Source: Gemmatimonadota bacterium (lineage in GTDB: Bacteria > Gemmatimonadota > Gemmatimonadetes > Gemmatimonadales > GWC2-71-9). From it: a stretch of DNA of 45,544 bases. Made by a program: the position numbers and the translations under genes. Position 1 is the first letter of the stretch. Each line of letters opens with the position of its first letter. Positions 32,699-40,544 of the stretch are shown here, piece by piece. The notes under the pieces are model-generated. The model was not told where the DNA came from, ran no database searches, and saw only the letters and a program-made list of their open reading frames with translations. The DNA is taken from the NCBI GenBank assembly GCA_003220795.1, contig QHTK01000079.1, positions 1 through 45,544 of the forward strand, read 5' to 3'.

Positions 32699-32737
32699 GG
32701 CGTAGCACGGAGGCGTAGCACACAGGCGTAGCACGAT
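32699..32737 (+). repeat. Three tandem 13-bp GGCGTAGCAC units
   Basis: GGCGTAGCACGGA, GGCGTAGCACACA and GGCGTAGCACGAT follow with a period of 13 bases, filling the gap between the synthetase stop (32687) and the convergent gene end (32742). Confidence 0.9.
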
Positions 32738-32741
32738 ATCG

Positions 32742-33110
32742 TCAACGGTCCGGCGGCGGGTGGGCGATCAGGCGCCCCAGCATCTTCAGTACGAGCGCGA
32801 CCCGGTTTTCGAGCGCGTGAAAGGCTGCGGCATTCCCCGAATCGAGTGCCGCCCCCACCCGCAGCTGCGTCAGCGTCTCCTGCGCAGATCCCCTTGCGTA
32901 CATTAGGAATCGACGGAACTCCGTCACCGTGCCCCGACCACAAGCCTCCGCTATGTTGGAGCTGACGGACAGCGCCGAGCGAACGAGCTGATCCGCCCGG
33001 CTTGCGGCTCCGGGTCCCGAGAGCGTGCGGCTCAAGCGGGCCGCCTGCACCGAGATCTGCACCGCGAGTTCATGCACCTGTAGTCGTGGGGCGTACGCTC
33101 GTAGGACCAT
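32742..33110 (-). CDS. Four-helix bundle protein (S23 / rRNA-intervening-sequence type)
   Basis: A 122-residue, fully helical protein. VSSNIAEACGRGTVTEFRRF followed by LMYARGSAQETLTQL is the hallmark of the S23-type four-helix bundle family, first noted in proteins encoded within 23S rRNA intervening sequences and related to the Avd accessory protein of diversity-generating retroelements. Here it stands alone, with no rRNA, reverse transcriptase or template repeat nearby. ATG 33110 lies five bases after TACTGT; an in-frame TTG at 33116 is also possible. It is divergent from 33135. The family role is not established. Confidence 0.85.
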   Translation of the reverse strand: MVLRAYAPRLQVHELAVQISVQAARLSRTLSGPGAASRADQLVRSALSVSSNIAEACGRGTVTEFRRFLMYARGSAQETLTQLRVGAALDSGNAAAFHALENRVALVLKMLGRLIAHPPPDR

Positions 33111-33134
33111 GCCCAACAGTAGGAGCGAACGGCT

Positions 33135-33689
33135 TTGAAGGCGGCACCCTTTTCACGCCTGTGTGCGACGTTTTTGTGCAACGTCGTTTGCGTGACCGTC
33201 TCCCTTTCGTGCGATGGAGCTTCTCGCGTCGGGGATACGCTCGGCCTGCAAAGCCTCGGGCGCTGGGAATGGCACGGGCGCATCGTGGCCGAGCCCGACC
33301 CCACGCTCACCATCGCCCGGGTGCGCATGGACACGAGCCAGGGTGGGGGCGATGTCGTCCTGGCGCGGTACGACTTCAACCCGGCGGTCGGCGAGGGAGA
33401 CGAATACTCACTGGCGCTGGGCCTCGAGCTCGGCCGGGCGCACGACCTCGTGCCGGGGAAGCCGTATGCGTTCGGCACCGGGCCGGGCCAGATCGCGGCG
33501 CACGCCACCGTCGCCTGTCTGTGCCGGCCGCTCCGGCCCGATTCGGTGCGCGGCACCTACCTGCTGGCGACGCGCGGCCTGCGCCAGCTCACCGGTCGAG
33601 TCGACGCGACGCTGTACTTTACTGAGTGGAACGACACCGCACGGCACGTCACCTATTCGCTGCACCAGCGCATTGACGCGATCAAGTAG
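33135..33689 (+). CDS. Predicted lipoprotein or exported protein
   Basis: A 184-residue protein from a TTG with AGGAG nine bases upstream. The N-terminus LKAAPFSRLCATFLCNVVCV is followed by TVSLSCDG, a plausible but not ideal lipobox. The mature part is beta-rich (LGRWEWHGRIVAEPDPTLTI; GGDVVLARYDFNPAVGEGD) with a Cys pair in VACLCRP. It has no known motif. The stop lies 16 bases inside the next gene if that starts at TTG 33673, so the lipoprotein and barrel are probably co-translated partners. Confidence 0.6.
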   Translation: MKAAPFSRLCATFLCNVVCVTVSLSCDGASRVGDTLGLQSLGRWEWHGRIVAEPDPTLTIARVRMDTSQGGGDVVLARYDFNPAVGEGDEYSLALGLELGRAHDLVPGKPYAFGTGPGQIAAHATVACLCRPLRPDSVRGTYLLATRGLRQLTGRVDATLYFTEWNDTARHVTYSLHQRIDAIK

Positions 33690-35244
33690 GCCGGCGGGTC
33701 TCGTGGCCCTGATACTGCTAGCCGTCTATCCGTCTATCCGTCTATCCGCCCAGACGATCGACACCATCGTCGTCGTGAACCACAACATCTTCGACCTCCA
33801 AGGCGACGACGCCCCGGGGCCGCTCGCGCGACTGGCGAATCGGCTGCACGTGACGACGCGCGCGGGCGTCATCCGGCGCACGCTGCTCGTGAACCCCGGT
33901 GACCGCTACGACTCGGCGCGCGTCGCCGAAAGCGAACGGGCGTTGCGATCGCTGTTCGTGTTCAGTCGGGTGCGCCTGGACACCACACGCATCGCCGGCC
34001 GGCTCGCGCTGCGGGTGACGACCTCGGACGGGTGGAGTACCAAGCCTCAGTTCGGCTACTCGACGGCCGGCGGGGACGCGACTTGGCTCGCCGGGCTGGT
34101 GGAGGAAAACGTGTTCGGCACCGCCACGGCACTCTCCGCCGTGTACAACAAGACCCCGGACCGCACCATTCTCGACTTTCGCCACATCAACCCGCATTTC
34201 TTCGGGCGGCGCACGCGGCTCGCGGCGGAGTACGCGAGCAAGTCGGACGGCAAACACGGGGTCTGGTTCATGGGAGTGCCGTTCTTCGAGACGCGGGCAG
34301 CGCGGGCGCTCGCGATCGATGGCGAGGCGGCCTCGGAGCGCGTGCTGGTGTTTCGGGACGGCGTCGCCGACACGGTCGAGCGCCGCGTCCTCCGCATCGG
34401 CGTCACGGCCGGCTTCGCGCCTCACGCGACCAGCCGCGATTTCGTGCGGGTGTGGGCCAGCGCGCAGTGGCGGCGGGAGGATTTCGATTCGCTGGGCCGC
34501 ACGCCGTTTCCGCGCTCGACGTTCGGCGCCGTGGGCGCGGGCGTGGACGTCGGGCACGTGCGGTTTCACGTGCTCGAGCGCTTCAACTCGTACGCGCGTC
34601 GCGAGGACGTCGACCTCTCGCAGCTGCTGCACGCCGGCGTCTGGGCGGCGCCGCGCGCGTGGGGCTATCCGTCCGACCGGGCAGGCGTGGGTGCGGAACT
34701 GAGCGGACAGGCGAGCGCGATCTGGTCGGGCGGGTTCGTCGTGCTGCGCGGCGACGCGAACGGTGTGTACGCGCCGGTGGCGGGCGGCCTCGACAGCGGG
34801 CGGGTGAGCGGCGGGGTCACGGTCGCGAGCCAGAACCTCCCCCGCCAGACGCTGATCCTGCACGCCGAAGCCGGCGCGCTCAAGCGACCCAAGCCGGGCG
34901 CCGAGTTCGACCTGTGGGTACAGCGAAAGGGACCGCGCGTGTTCGGCATCCATCAGCTCACCGGCTCTCGCATGGTGTGGCTCGCGCTGGAGGACCGGAT
35001 CCTGGTGCGCGACGAGTTGTGGAGCCTGGTCGGCCTGGGGGTCGCCCCGTTCTTCGACTACGGGGGCGCATGGTACCCGGACGAGCCGGCTCGGCTCGGC
35101 GGCAACGCGGGCCTGGCGCTACGGATGGGGCCGACCCGCTCGGTGCACGGCGACGTGGCCGAGTTCGCCCTGGGGTATCGCTTCGGACAGGGGTGGACCG
35201 GCAGTCGTTGGGCGATCGCTGTGCGCAGCGGCGTGGTCTTCTAG
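33673..35244 (+). CDS. POTRA-containing outer-membrane barrel protein (Omp85/BamA-like)
   Basis: About 523 residues. The signal peptide from TTG 33673 has the basic start MTRSSRPAG followed by a hydrophobic core and LSAQ; GTG 33703 is an alternative without charge. Residues about 50-115 resemble a POTRA domain (VIRRTLLVNPGDRYDSARVA, ESERALRSLFVFSRVRLD). The rest is strand-rich (FGYSTAGGDATWLAGLVEEN; RRTRLAAEYASKSDG) and ends in Phe (VRSGVVF), the barrel-assembly signal. It may be a small Omp85-type transporter. An 8-bp tandem repeat falls in the signal-peptide codons. Confidence 0.75.
   Translation: MTRSSRPAGLVALILLAVYPSIRLSAQTIDTIVVVNHNIFDLQGDDAPGPLARLANRLHVTTRAGVIRRTLLVNPGDRYDSARVAESERALRSLFVFSRVRLDTTRIAGRLALRVTTSDGWSTKPQFGYSTAGGDATWLAGLVEENVFGTATALSAVYNKTPDRTILDFRHINPHFFGRRTRLAAEYASKSDGKHGVWFMGVPFFETRAARALAIDGEAASERVLVFRDGVADTVERRVLRIGVTAGFAPHATSRDFVRVWASAQWRREDFDSLGRTPFPRSTFGAVGAGVDVGHVRFHVLERFNSYARREDVDLSQLLHAGVWAAPRAWGYPSDRAGVGAELSGQASAIWSGGFVVLRGDANGVYAPVAGGLDSGRVSGGVTVASQNLPRQTLILHAEAGALKRPKPGAEFDLWVQRKGPRVFGIHQLTGSRMVWLALEDRILVRDELWSLVGLGVAPFFDYGGAWYPDEPARLGGNAGLALRMGPTRSVHGDVAEFALGYRFGQGWTGSRWAIAVRSGVVF
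33722..33745 (+). repeat. Octanucleotide tandem repeat (CCGTCTAT) x3 in a signal peptide
   Basis: Three exact CCGTCTAT units (33722-33745) encode VYPSIRLS. The unit length is not a multiple of three, so gain or loss of one unit would shift the frame of the outer-membrane protein. Confidence 0.9.
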
Positions 35245-35273
35245 CGGCGGACGGCCCCCACGGACTCCGAGCC

Positions 35274-36674
35274 ATGACCCCCGAGCGGTTCCGCGAGGCG
35301 GGGCGGCAGACGATCGACTGGATCGCCCGGTACTTGGAGCAGATCGAGCGGTACCCGGTGCTCGCGCGCGTCGCGCCGGGAGATATCCGGCGCCGCCTGC
35401 CGGCGCACCCGCCGGAACAGGGCGAGTCGTTCGACGCGATCCTCCGTGACCTGGACGACGTGATCCTGCCCGGGGTCACACACTGGCAGTCCCCCAACTT
35501 CTTCGCGTACTTCCCGGGAAACGCGTCGCCTCCGGCGATGCTCGGCGACCTGGTCTCGTCCGGCTTGGGCGTGCAGGGAATGCTCTGGGCGACGAGCCCC
35601 GCCTGCACCGAGCTCGAGACGCACGTGCTCGACTGGCTGGTGGACATGCTCGCCCTCCCCGACCGGTTCAAGTCGAGCGGGCAGGGCGGCGGGGTGATCC
35701 AGGACACCGCCTCGAGCGCCTCGTTGTGCGCGCTGCTCGCCGCGCGCGAGCGCGCCACGGCCTTTCGGACCAACGACACCGGCGTGGACCGCGTCCTCAC
35801 CGCGTACACGTCGACTCAGGCGCATTCGTCGCTTGAGAAGGCGGCCGGCATCGCCGGTATCGGCCGGCGTCACGTGCGGGCGATCGAGGTGGATGCCGGC
35901 TACGCCATGCGGCCGGACGCGCTGGAGCGCGCCCTCGAGGAAGACCGGCGCGCGGGGCATACGCCGTTCTTCGTGTGCGCCACCGTCGGCACCACGTCCT
36001 CGACCGCGATCGACCCGGTTCCGGCCGTGGCGGAGCTGTGCCGCCGCTACGGGCTGTGGCTGCACGTGGACGCGGCGCACGCCGGCAGCGCGGCGCTCTG
36101 CCCGGAGCTGCGCTGGATCCACGCGGGCGTCGAGCACGCCGACAGCTACTGCTTCAACCCTCACAAGTGGATGCTCACCAACTTCGACTGCGACTGCTTC
36201 TACGTGGCCGACCGCGCGGCGCTGATCTCGACGCTCAGCGTGACCCCCGAGTACCTGCGCAACCCCGCCACCGAGTCGGGCGCGGTGTTCGACTATCGTG
36301 ACTGGCACATCCCGCTGGGCCGCCGCTTCCGGGCGCTCAAGCTGTGGTTCGTGATCCGGCACTACGGGGTCGAGGGCCTGCGCGCGCACATCCGGCGTCA
36401 CGTGGCCCTCGCGCAGGAATTCGCGTCATGGGTACAGGGCGACGACCGCTTCGAGCTGGCGGCCTCTGCACCGCTCAACCTCGTCTGCTTCCGCCTCGTC
36501 GCGGGCGACGCGGCGACCCAGCGCCTGATGGACGACCTCAACGCATCGGGGCGCCTGTATTTGACGCACACACGCCTCGCGGGGCGACTGGTGCTGCGGC
36601 TGGCGATCGGCGGGACCTACACCGAGCGCCGCCACGTGCAGGCGGCCTGGCAGCTCATCCGGACCCGGGCCTAG
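35274..36674 (+). CDS. PLP-dependent aromatic-L-amino-acid decarboxylase family protein
   Basis: A 466-residue group II decarboxylase. It has HWQSPNFFAYFPGNASPPAM near the N-terminus, the PLP-contact segments DTASSASLCALLAAR and ATVGTTSSTAIDP, DAAHAGSA with the Asp that binds the PLP nitrogen, and NPHKWM with the Schiff-base Lys298. The order and length match aromatic amino acid decarboxylases (tryptophan, tyrosine or DOPA to the amine). The ATG is 29 bases after the barrel gene. Ser replaces Gly in the usual GTASE-type motif (DTASSAS); substrate choice cannot be read from sequence alone. Confidence 0.93.
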   Translation: MTPERFREAGRQTIDWIARYLEQIERYPVLARVAPGDIRRRLPAHPPEQGESFDAILRDLDDVILPGVTHWQSPNFFAYFPGNASPPAMLGDLVSSGLGVQGMLWATSPACTELETHVLDWLVDMLALPDRFKSSGQGGGVIQDTASSASLCALLAARERATAFRTNDTGVDRVLTAYTSTQAHSSLEKAAGIAGIGRRHVRAIEVDAGYAMRPDALERALEEDRRAGHTPFFVCATVGTTSSTAIDPVPAVAELCRRYGLWLHVDAAHAGSAALCPELRWIHAGVEHADSYCFNPHKWMLTNFDCDCFYVADRAALISTLSVTPEYLRNPATESGAVFDYRDWHIPLGRRFRALKLWFVIRHYGVEGLRAHIRRHVALAQEFASWVQGDDRFELAASAPLNLVCFRLVAGDAATQRLMDDLNASGRLYLTHTRLAGRLVLRLAIGGTYTERRHVQAAWQLIRTRA

Positions 36675-36677
36675 ATT
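36672..36677 (+). promoter_or_regulatory. -10 hexamer TAGATT, predicted leaderless promoter
   Basis: TAGATT overlaps the decarboxylase stop codon and is followed by CCCTTC and the ATG at 36684. The six-base spacing equals that at 17150, 18462 and 11827. Confidence 0.5.
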
Positions 36678-36683
36678 CCCTTC

Positions 36684-37124
36684 ATGCCCCGACCCCGTCA
36701 CCCCAGGCGCGAAGGCGTGCTGCTCGGACTCGTAGTGGCGACGAGCATCTGGCTGTGGCTGGCCGTCGTCGACGCAATCGCGGGTCAGCCGTTCCGGACC
36801 TTCATCGTGCTCGGCGGCATCGCGTCGTTCACCCTGCTCCACTACGCGCTCTGCCTGGCCTACGGTTTGGCCGCAGTGGCCGTGGTGCACGGCGCACAGC
36901 GCGAGCCGAGCCTGCTGTTGGGTGCGTCGTTCTTCTTTTTCATCCTCGAGTTCGGATTCGTGATGCTGACGGTGATTCTGTCGCACACCGGTCTGGGACA
37001 GCTCGCCTGGGTCCGGATCCTCGGCGGCAACCTGTTGGGCGCCCTGGTCACCCTCGTCGTGCTGTGGCGGCGCCATCCGCTGCGGCGCGAGATGTTGGAG
37101 GCGGAGGCCGAAGAAGCGGAGTAG
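36684..37124 (+). CDS. Small integral membrane protein
   Basis: A 146-residue protein with a basic N-terminus (PRPRHPRREG) and four predicted membrane helices (VLLGLVVATSIWLWLAVVDAI; TFIVLGGIASFTLLHYALCL; LLLGASFFFFILEFGFVML; ILGGNLLGALVTLVVLW), ending in an acidic tail (LEAEAEEAE). The family is not recognised. The ATG is seven bases after TAGATT with no ribosome site, so it is probably transcribed on its own as a leaderless mRNA. Confidence 0.75.
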   Translation: MPRPRHPRREGVLLGLVVATSIWLWLAVVDAIAGQPFRTFIVLGGIASFTLLHYALCLAYGLAAVAVVHGAQREPSLLLGASFFFFILEFGFVMLTVILSHTGLGQLAWVRILGGNLLGALVTLVVLWRRHPLRREMLEAEAEEAE

Positions 37125-37125
37125 C

Positions 37126-37140
37126 GGGCCGTCACGGCCC
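37126..37140. terminator. Short GC-rich hairpin between convergent genes
   Basis: GGGCCGT and ACGGCCC are separated by one base and cover the end of the gene at 37132, two bases after the stop at 37124. A short two-way terminator is possible; there is no T-run. Confidence 0.4.
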
Positions 37141-40100
37141 GGCTATGATGTCTCGCAGCGTCGTCTTGCGGAGCTCCGCACCGAACACCGGCAGCTGCTT
37201 CTGCATGAAGTCGGCGAACCGGGCCGACGCCTCGGCCAGACGTTGCTGGAACAGCGCGTGCACCGCCAGCTGCTGGGTCGTGGGCGCGAAGTCGGCGCCG
37301 TTCTCCGCCACGTCGGACTGGAGCGCCGCGAGCCGGCCGTACAGCTGCATCGGGCCGCGGAACGCGTCTTCCCGCGCGCCGGTCAACTGCACGTCGAACA
37401 GCACGGCTTCCACAAGCACGGCGCGACGGTCGAGCGAGTCGGTCAGGGTGGCGAGCCGCTTCGCCACCGCGTCCCCCGCTACCGCCGAGTCGCCGCGCAG
37501 CTGGCCGCCGAGATCTTGGAGCTGTTTTCGCACCCACTCGAGGCGGTTGATCATCCGCGCGACGCTGTCCTGCGCGGCGCGAATGGCGAGCGCCAGGCGG
37601 GTTTGGGCCGCGACGTCCGAATCCGACGCGGTCGTGTTCGGGTCCTTGAGGACCGTGATCGGCTGGGCTGGCGTGGTGGCGGTCCCCGTGCTGTCGCCCA
37701 CGGTGAGCCGCACGGTGTAACTGCTGGGCGGTACCAGCGGCCCGCGAAGCGAGAGGTCCAAATCCCACGTGACCAGCGGCCTGGTACCGTCCGCCCCGAC
37801 GCGCACGAACGGCTTGCCGGGAGGGGGTGTCCGGAGCTTGGGCGTCGCCGGCGCCGAGTAGCGCAGGTCCCACCACACGCGGTTCAACCCCGGGTGCCGT
37901 TCGCCCTCGAGGACGCGTACGGTATCGCCCGCCGCGCCGAGGATGACGAGCTTGGCGGGTTTGGAGCGGCGCGCGCTGTCAGGCGGGGGGGGCTGCGTCG
38001 TCGTGTCGGCGAGCGCCGCCGGCAGGTAGTACGTCAGGACGGCTCCCTCCGGCACGCTGTCCGCCCGGACCGCGCTGTTGGGCGCGCTGGCGATTCCCTG
38101 CTGGGCCCGGAACCGGTACGCGGGCCGCGGCTTGAACAGGGCGGCCCCGCCCGGTATAGCCCCGCCCGTCAGGGCGGGGCCTTGCAGCTGCTCGAGCGGC
38201 GAGACGTCGTCCAGGATCCACACGCCGCGCCCGTAGGTCGCGACCACCAAGTCGTGGAAGTGCGGTTGCACGGTGAGCCACGACACGGGGGCGTGCGGCA
38301 GGTTGGTCTGGAGCGGCAGCCAGTGCGCGCCGTCGTCGAGCGTCACGTGTACGCCGTTCTCGGTGCCGGCGAACAGCATCCCGCGGCGCACCGGGTCTTC
38401 GGCCACCACGTGCACGAACGCGAGCGGCGAGCGGGGCAAGGCGTCCGAGATTCGCTTCCAGCTCCTGCCGAAATCGCCGGTCTTGAAGATGTAAGGGTCG
38501 AGATCGTCGAGCTCGTGCAGGTCGACGGTGAGGTACGCGGTCCCGGCGTCGAAATGCGACGGCTCGATGTTCGAGATCTTTCCCCACGGCGGGAGCTTAG
38601 GGATGTTCTCCGTCACGTCCGTCCAGGTCGCGCCCCCGTCACGCGTCACGTGTACCAGCCCGTCGTTCGAGCCCGCCCAGATCACGCCCGCCTGCAGGGG
38701 CGACTCTGCGAGCGCGAACAGCGTGGCGCCGTCGAAGGTCATCAGGTTGTCGGTAGTGACGCCGCCCGAGCTCTGCTGGTGCGTCGTGTCGTTGCGGGTG
38801 AGATCGGGGCTGATCGTCTTCCAGCTCGCACCGCCGTCGGTCGTGACGTGCACGTACTGGCTGCCCACGTAGACGCGCTTGTGATCGTGAGGTGAGATGG
38901 CGATCGGGAAGGTCCAGTTCCAGCGGTACTTCACGTCCGCCGGCCGCCAGCCGTACCCCGCTTCGGGCCACACACGCACGTTGCGCGCGTGCCCGGTACG
39001 GACGTCGTACACCTCGAGCCCGCCGTCGTAGCACCCCGACCACACCGTGGTGTTGTCCACGGTGTCCGGGATGCCGAAGCCGCTCTCGCAACCGCCCACG
39101 TGCTGCCACTGCCCCTCCGAGATGCCGCCCGCCAGGCTCCGGCTCGGCATCCGGTACGAGCTGCCGTCCTGGCGGTTGCCGTAGAGGTAGTACGGGGCGC
39201 GGGTGTCCGCGTGGACGTGGTACATCTGGGCGATCGGCAGCACGACGCGGGCGAACGTCTTGCCGCGGTTGAGCGTGATGCTCGCCCCGCCGTCGTGCGC
39301 GATCATGAAACGGTCGGGGTTCAAGGGGTCGATCCAGATGTCGTGATTGTCGCCGCCCCCCTGGAAGCCCGAGCGGGCGAGGGTGCGCCCGCCGTCGCGC
39401 GACATGCTGAAGCGCACCGACACGAAGTACAGGCGCTCCGCATCGTCCGGCGCGACGGCGAAGCGCACATAGTAGGGTGCCCGCTCCGCCATGCTGTGGT
39501 CGCGGCTCACCAGGCGCCACGTCGTGCCGCGGTCGTCACTGCGGTACAACGCCGGGTCCTGGTCCTCGATCAGCGCGTAGACGGTGTTGGGGTCGGACGC
39601 AGCGACGGCCACGGCGATCTTCCCCACGAGGTGCTTCGCGTCGGGGAGGCCGTGTCCCACGAGCCGCTTCCAGGTCACGCCGCCGTCGTGCGACACCCAC
39701 AGTCCGCTGCCGGGCCCGCCGCTCTGCAGGTGCCAGGTCTTCACCTCGAACTGCCACATCCCGGCGAAGATCGTATTGGGATCGCCCGGATCCATGGCGA
39801 GGTCCGAACAGCCCGTGTTGGCATCCACAAACAGCACGCGGGTCCACGTCTTGCCGCCATCGGTGGTGCGGTAGACGCCGCGGTCCTGCGCCGGCCCGTA
39901 CGCCCGCCCCAGCGCGCACACGAGCACCACATCCGGGTCGGCCGGATGGATCACGATGCGCGCGATGCGCCCCGTCCCCTCGAGTCCCAGATGCAGCCAG
40001 CTGCGGCCGCCGTCGGTCGAGCGGTAGACGCCGTTGCCGAGGGCCGTGGTGGAACGAATGAAGAAAGTCTCCCCGGTGCCGGCCCACAGGACGTTGTGCG

Positions 40101-40395
40101 CAGAGGACGCCATGGCGAGCGCGCCGATCGCCTGTACCGGCTCGCTGTCGAACGCCGCTTGCCAGTGCACCCCGCCGTCCTCGGTCTTCCAGATCCCGCC
40201 CGAAGCGGCGCCGACGTAGGCCACCAGCGGATTGCCGGGCTCGCCGACCACGGCGACGGTGCGGTTCCCTTCCGGCCCCACGAAGCGGTAGCGCAGTCGC
40301 GCCCACAGCGTGGTGTCCAGCTGCTGCGCCGGCGCGGCCGGCGCGGCGGGCGCGAGCGCCAGCAGCGGCGCGATCACGGCGAGGCGTCGGATCAT
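37132..40395 (-). CDS. Exported VPS10/sortilin-type beta-propeller protein
   Basis: A 1087-residue protein with signal peptide MIRRLAVIAPLLALAPAAPA. About 750 residues of propeller blades follow with BNR/sortilin-type motifs (GIWKTEDGGVHWQAAF; VYRSTDGGRSWLHLGL; VYRTTDGGKTWTRVL; HVTRDGGATWTDVT). The last 300 residues hold a beta-sandwich-like part (YTVRLTVGDSTGTATTPAQ) and a helical tail. Such proteins are often annotated as glycosyl hydrolases, but no catalytic residues are assured; binding at the cell surface is equally likely. An in-frame ATG at 40410 is an alternative start. The gene is divergent from nadA. Confidence 0.88.
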   Translation of the reverse strand: MIRRLAVIAPLLALAPAAPAAPAQQLDTTLWARLRYRFVGPEGNRTVAVVGEPGNPLVAYVGAASGGIWKTEDGGVHWQAAFDSEPVQAIGALAMASSAHNVLWAGTGETFFIRSTTALGNGVYRSTDGGRSWLHLGLEGTGRIARIVIHPADPDVVLVCALGRAYGPAQDRGVYRTTDGGKTWTRVLFVDANTGCSDLAMDPGDPNTIFAGMWQFEVKTWHLQSGGPGSGLWVSHDGGVTWKRLVGHGLPDAKHLVGKIAVAVAASDPNTVYALIEDQDPALYRSDDRGTTWRLVSRDHSMAERAPYYVRFAVAPDDAERLYFVSVRFSMSRDGGRTLARSGFQGGGDNHDIWIDPLNPDRFMIAHDGGASITLNRGKTFARVVLPIAQMYHVHADTRAPYYLYGNRQDGSSYRMPSRSLAGGISEGQWQHVGGCESGFGIPDTVDNTTVWSGCYDGGLEVYDVRTGHARNVRVWPEAGYGWRPADVKYRWNWTFPIAISPHDHKRVYVGSQYVHVTTDGGASWKTISPDLTRNDTTHQQSSGGVTTDNLMTFDGATLFALAESPLQAGVIWAGSNDGLVHVTRDGGATWTDVTENIPKLPPWGKISNIEPSHFDAGTAYLTVDLHELDDLDPYIFKTGDFGRSWKRISDALPRSPLAFVHVVAEDPVRRGMLFAGTENGVHVTLDDGAHWLPLQTNLPHAPVSWLTVQPHFHDLVVATYGRGVWILDDVSPLEQLQGPALTGGAIPGGAALFKPRPAYRFRAQQGIASAPNSAVRADSVPEGAVLTYYLPAALADTTTQPPPPDSARRSKPAKLVILGAAGDTVRVLEGERHPGLNRVWWDLRYSAPATPKLRTPPPGKPFVRVGADGTRPLVTWDLDLSLRGPLVPPSSYTVRLTVGDSTGTATTPAQPITVLKDPNTTASDSDVAAQTRLALAIRAAQDSVARMINRLEWVRKQLQDLGGQLRGDSAVAGDAVAKRLATLTDSLDRRAVLVEAVLFDVQLTGAREDAFRGPMQLYGRLAALQSDVAENGADFAPTTQQLAVHALFQQRLAEASARFADFMQKQLPVFGAELRKTTLRDIIAGP

Positions 40396-40544
40396 GGGGA
40401 CGGATAGCATGGCGCTGAAGGCTCCACCGCGCCAGCCGGCTCTCTGGTGCACCAAGGGGGGGTCGCGCACGGGATTCCCCCCGTGTAGTCTTCGGATGGC
40501 GCACGGCGGTCGCGCCCCCCGCTGGGAGCGGTCCACCAGCTCCG

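Noticed and set aside
32742..33110. Diversity-generating retroelement accessory gene (avd)
   Set aside because: The helix-bundle family fits, but no reverse transcriptase or template/variable repeats are present nearby.
37243..38895. 550-residue plus-strand frame opposite the VPS10 gene
   Set aside because: Antisense shadow with Arg/His-rich, motif-free sequence; the minus strand has clear propeller blades.
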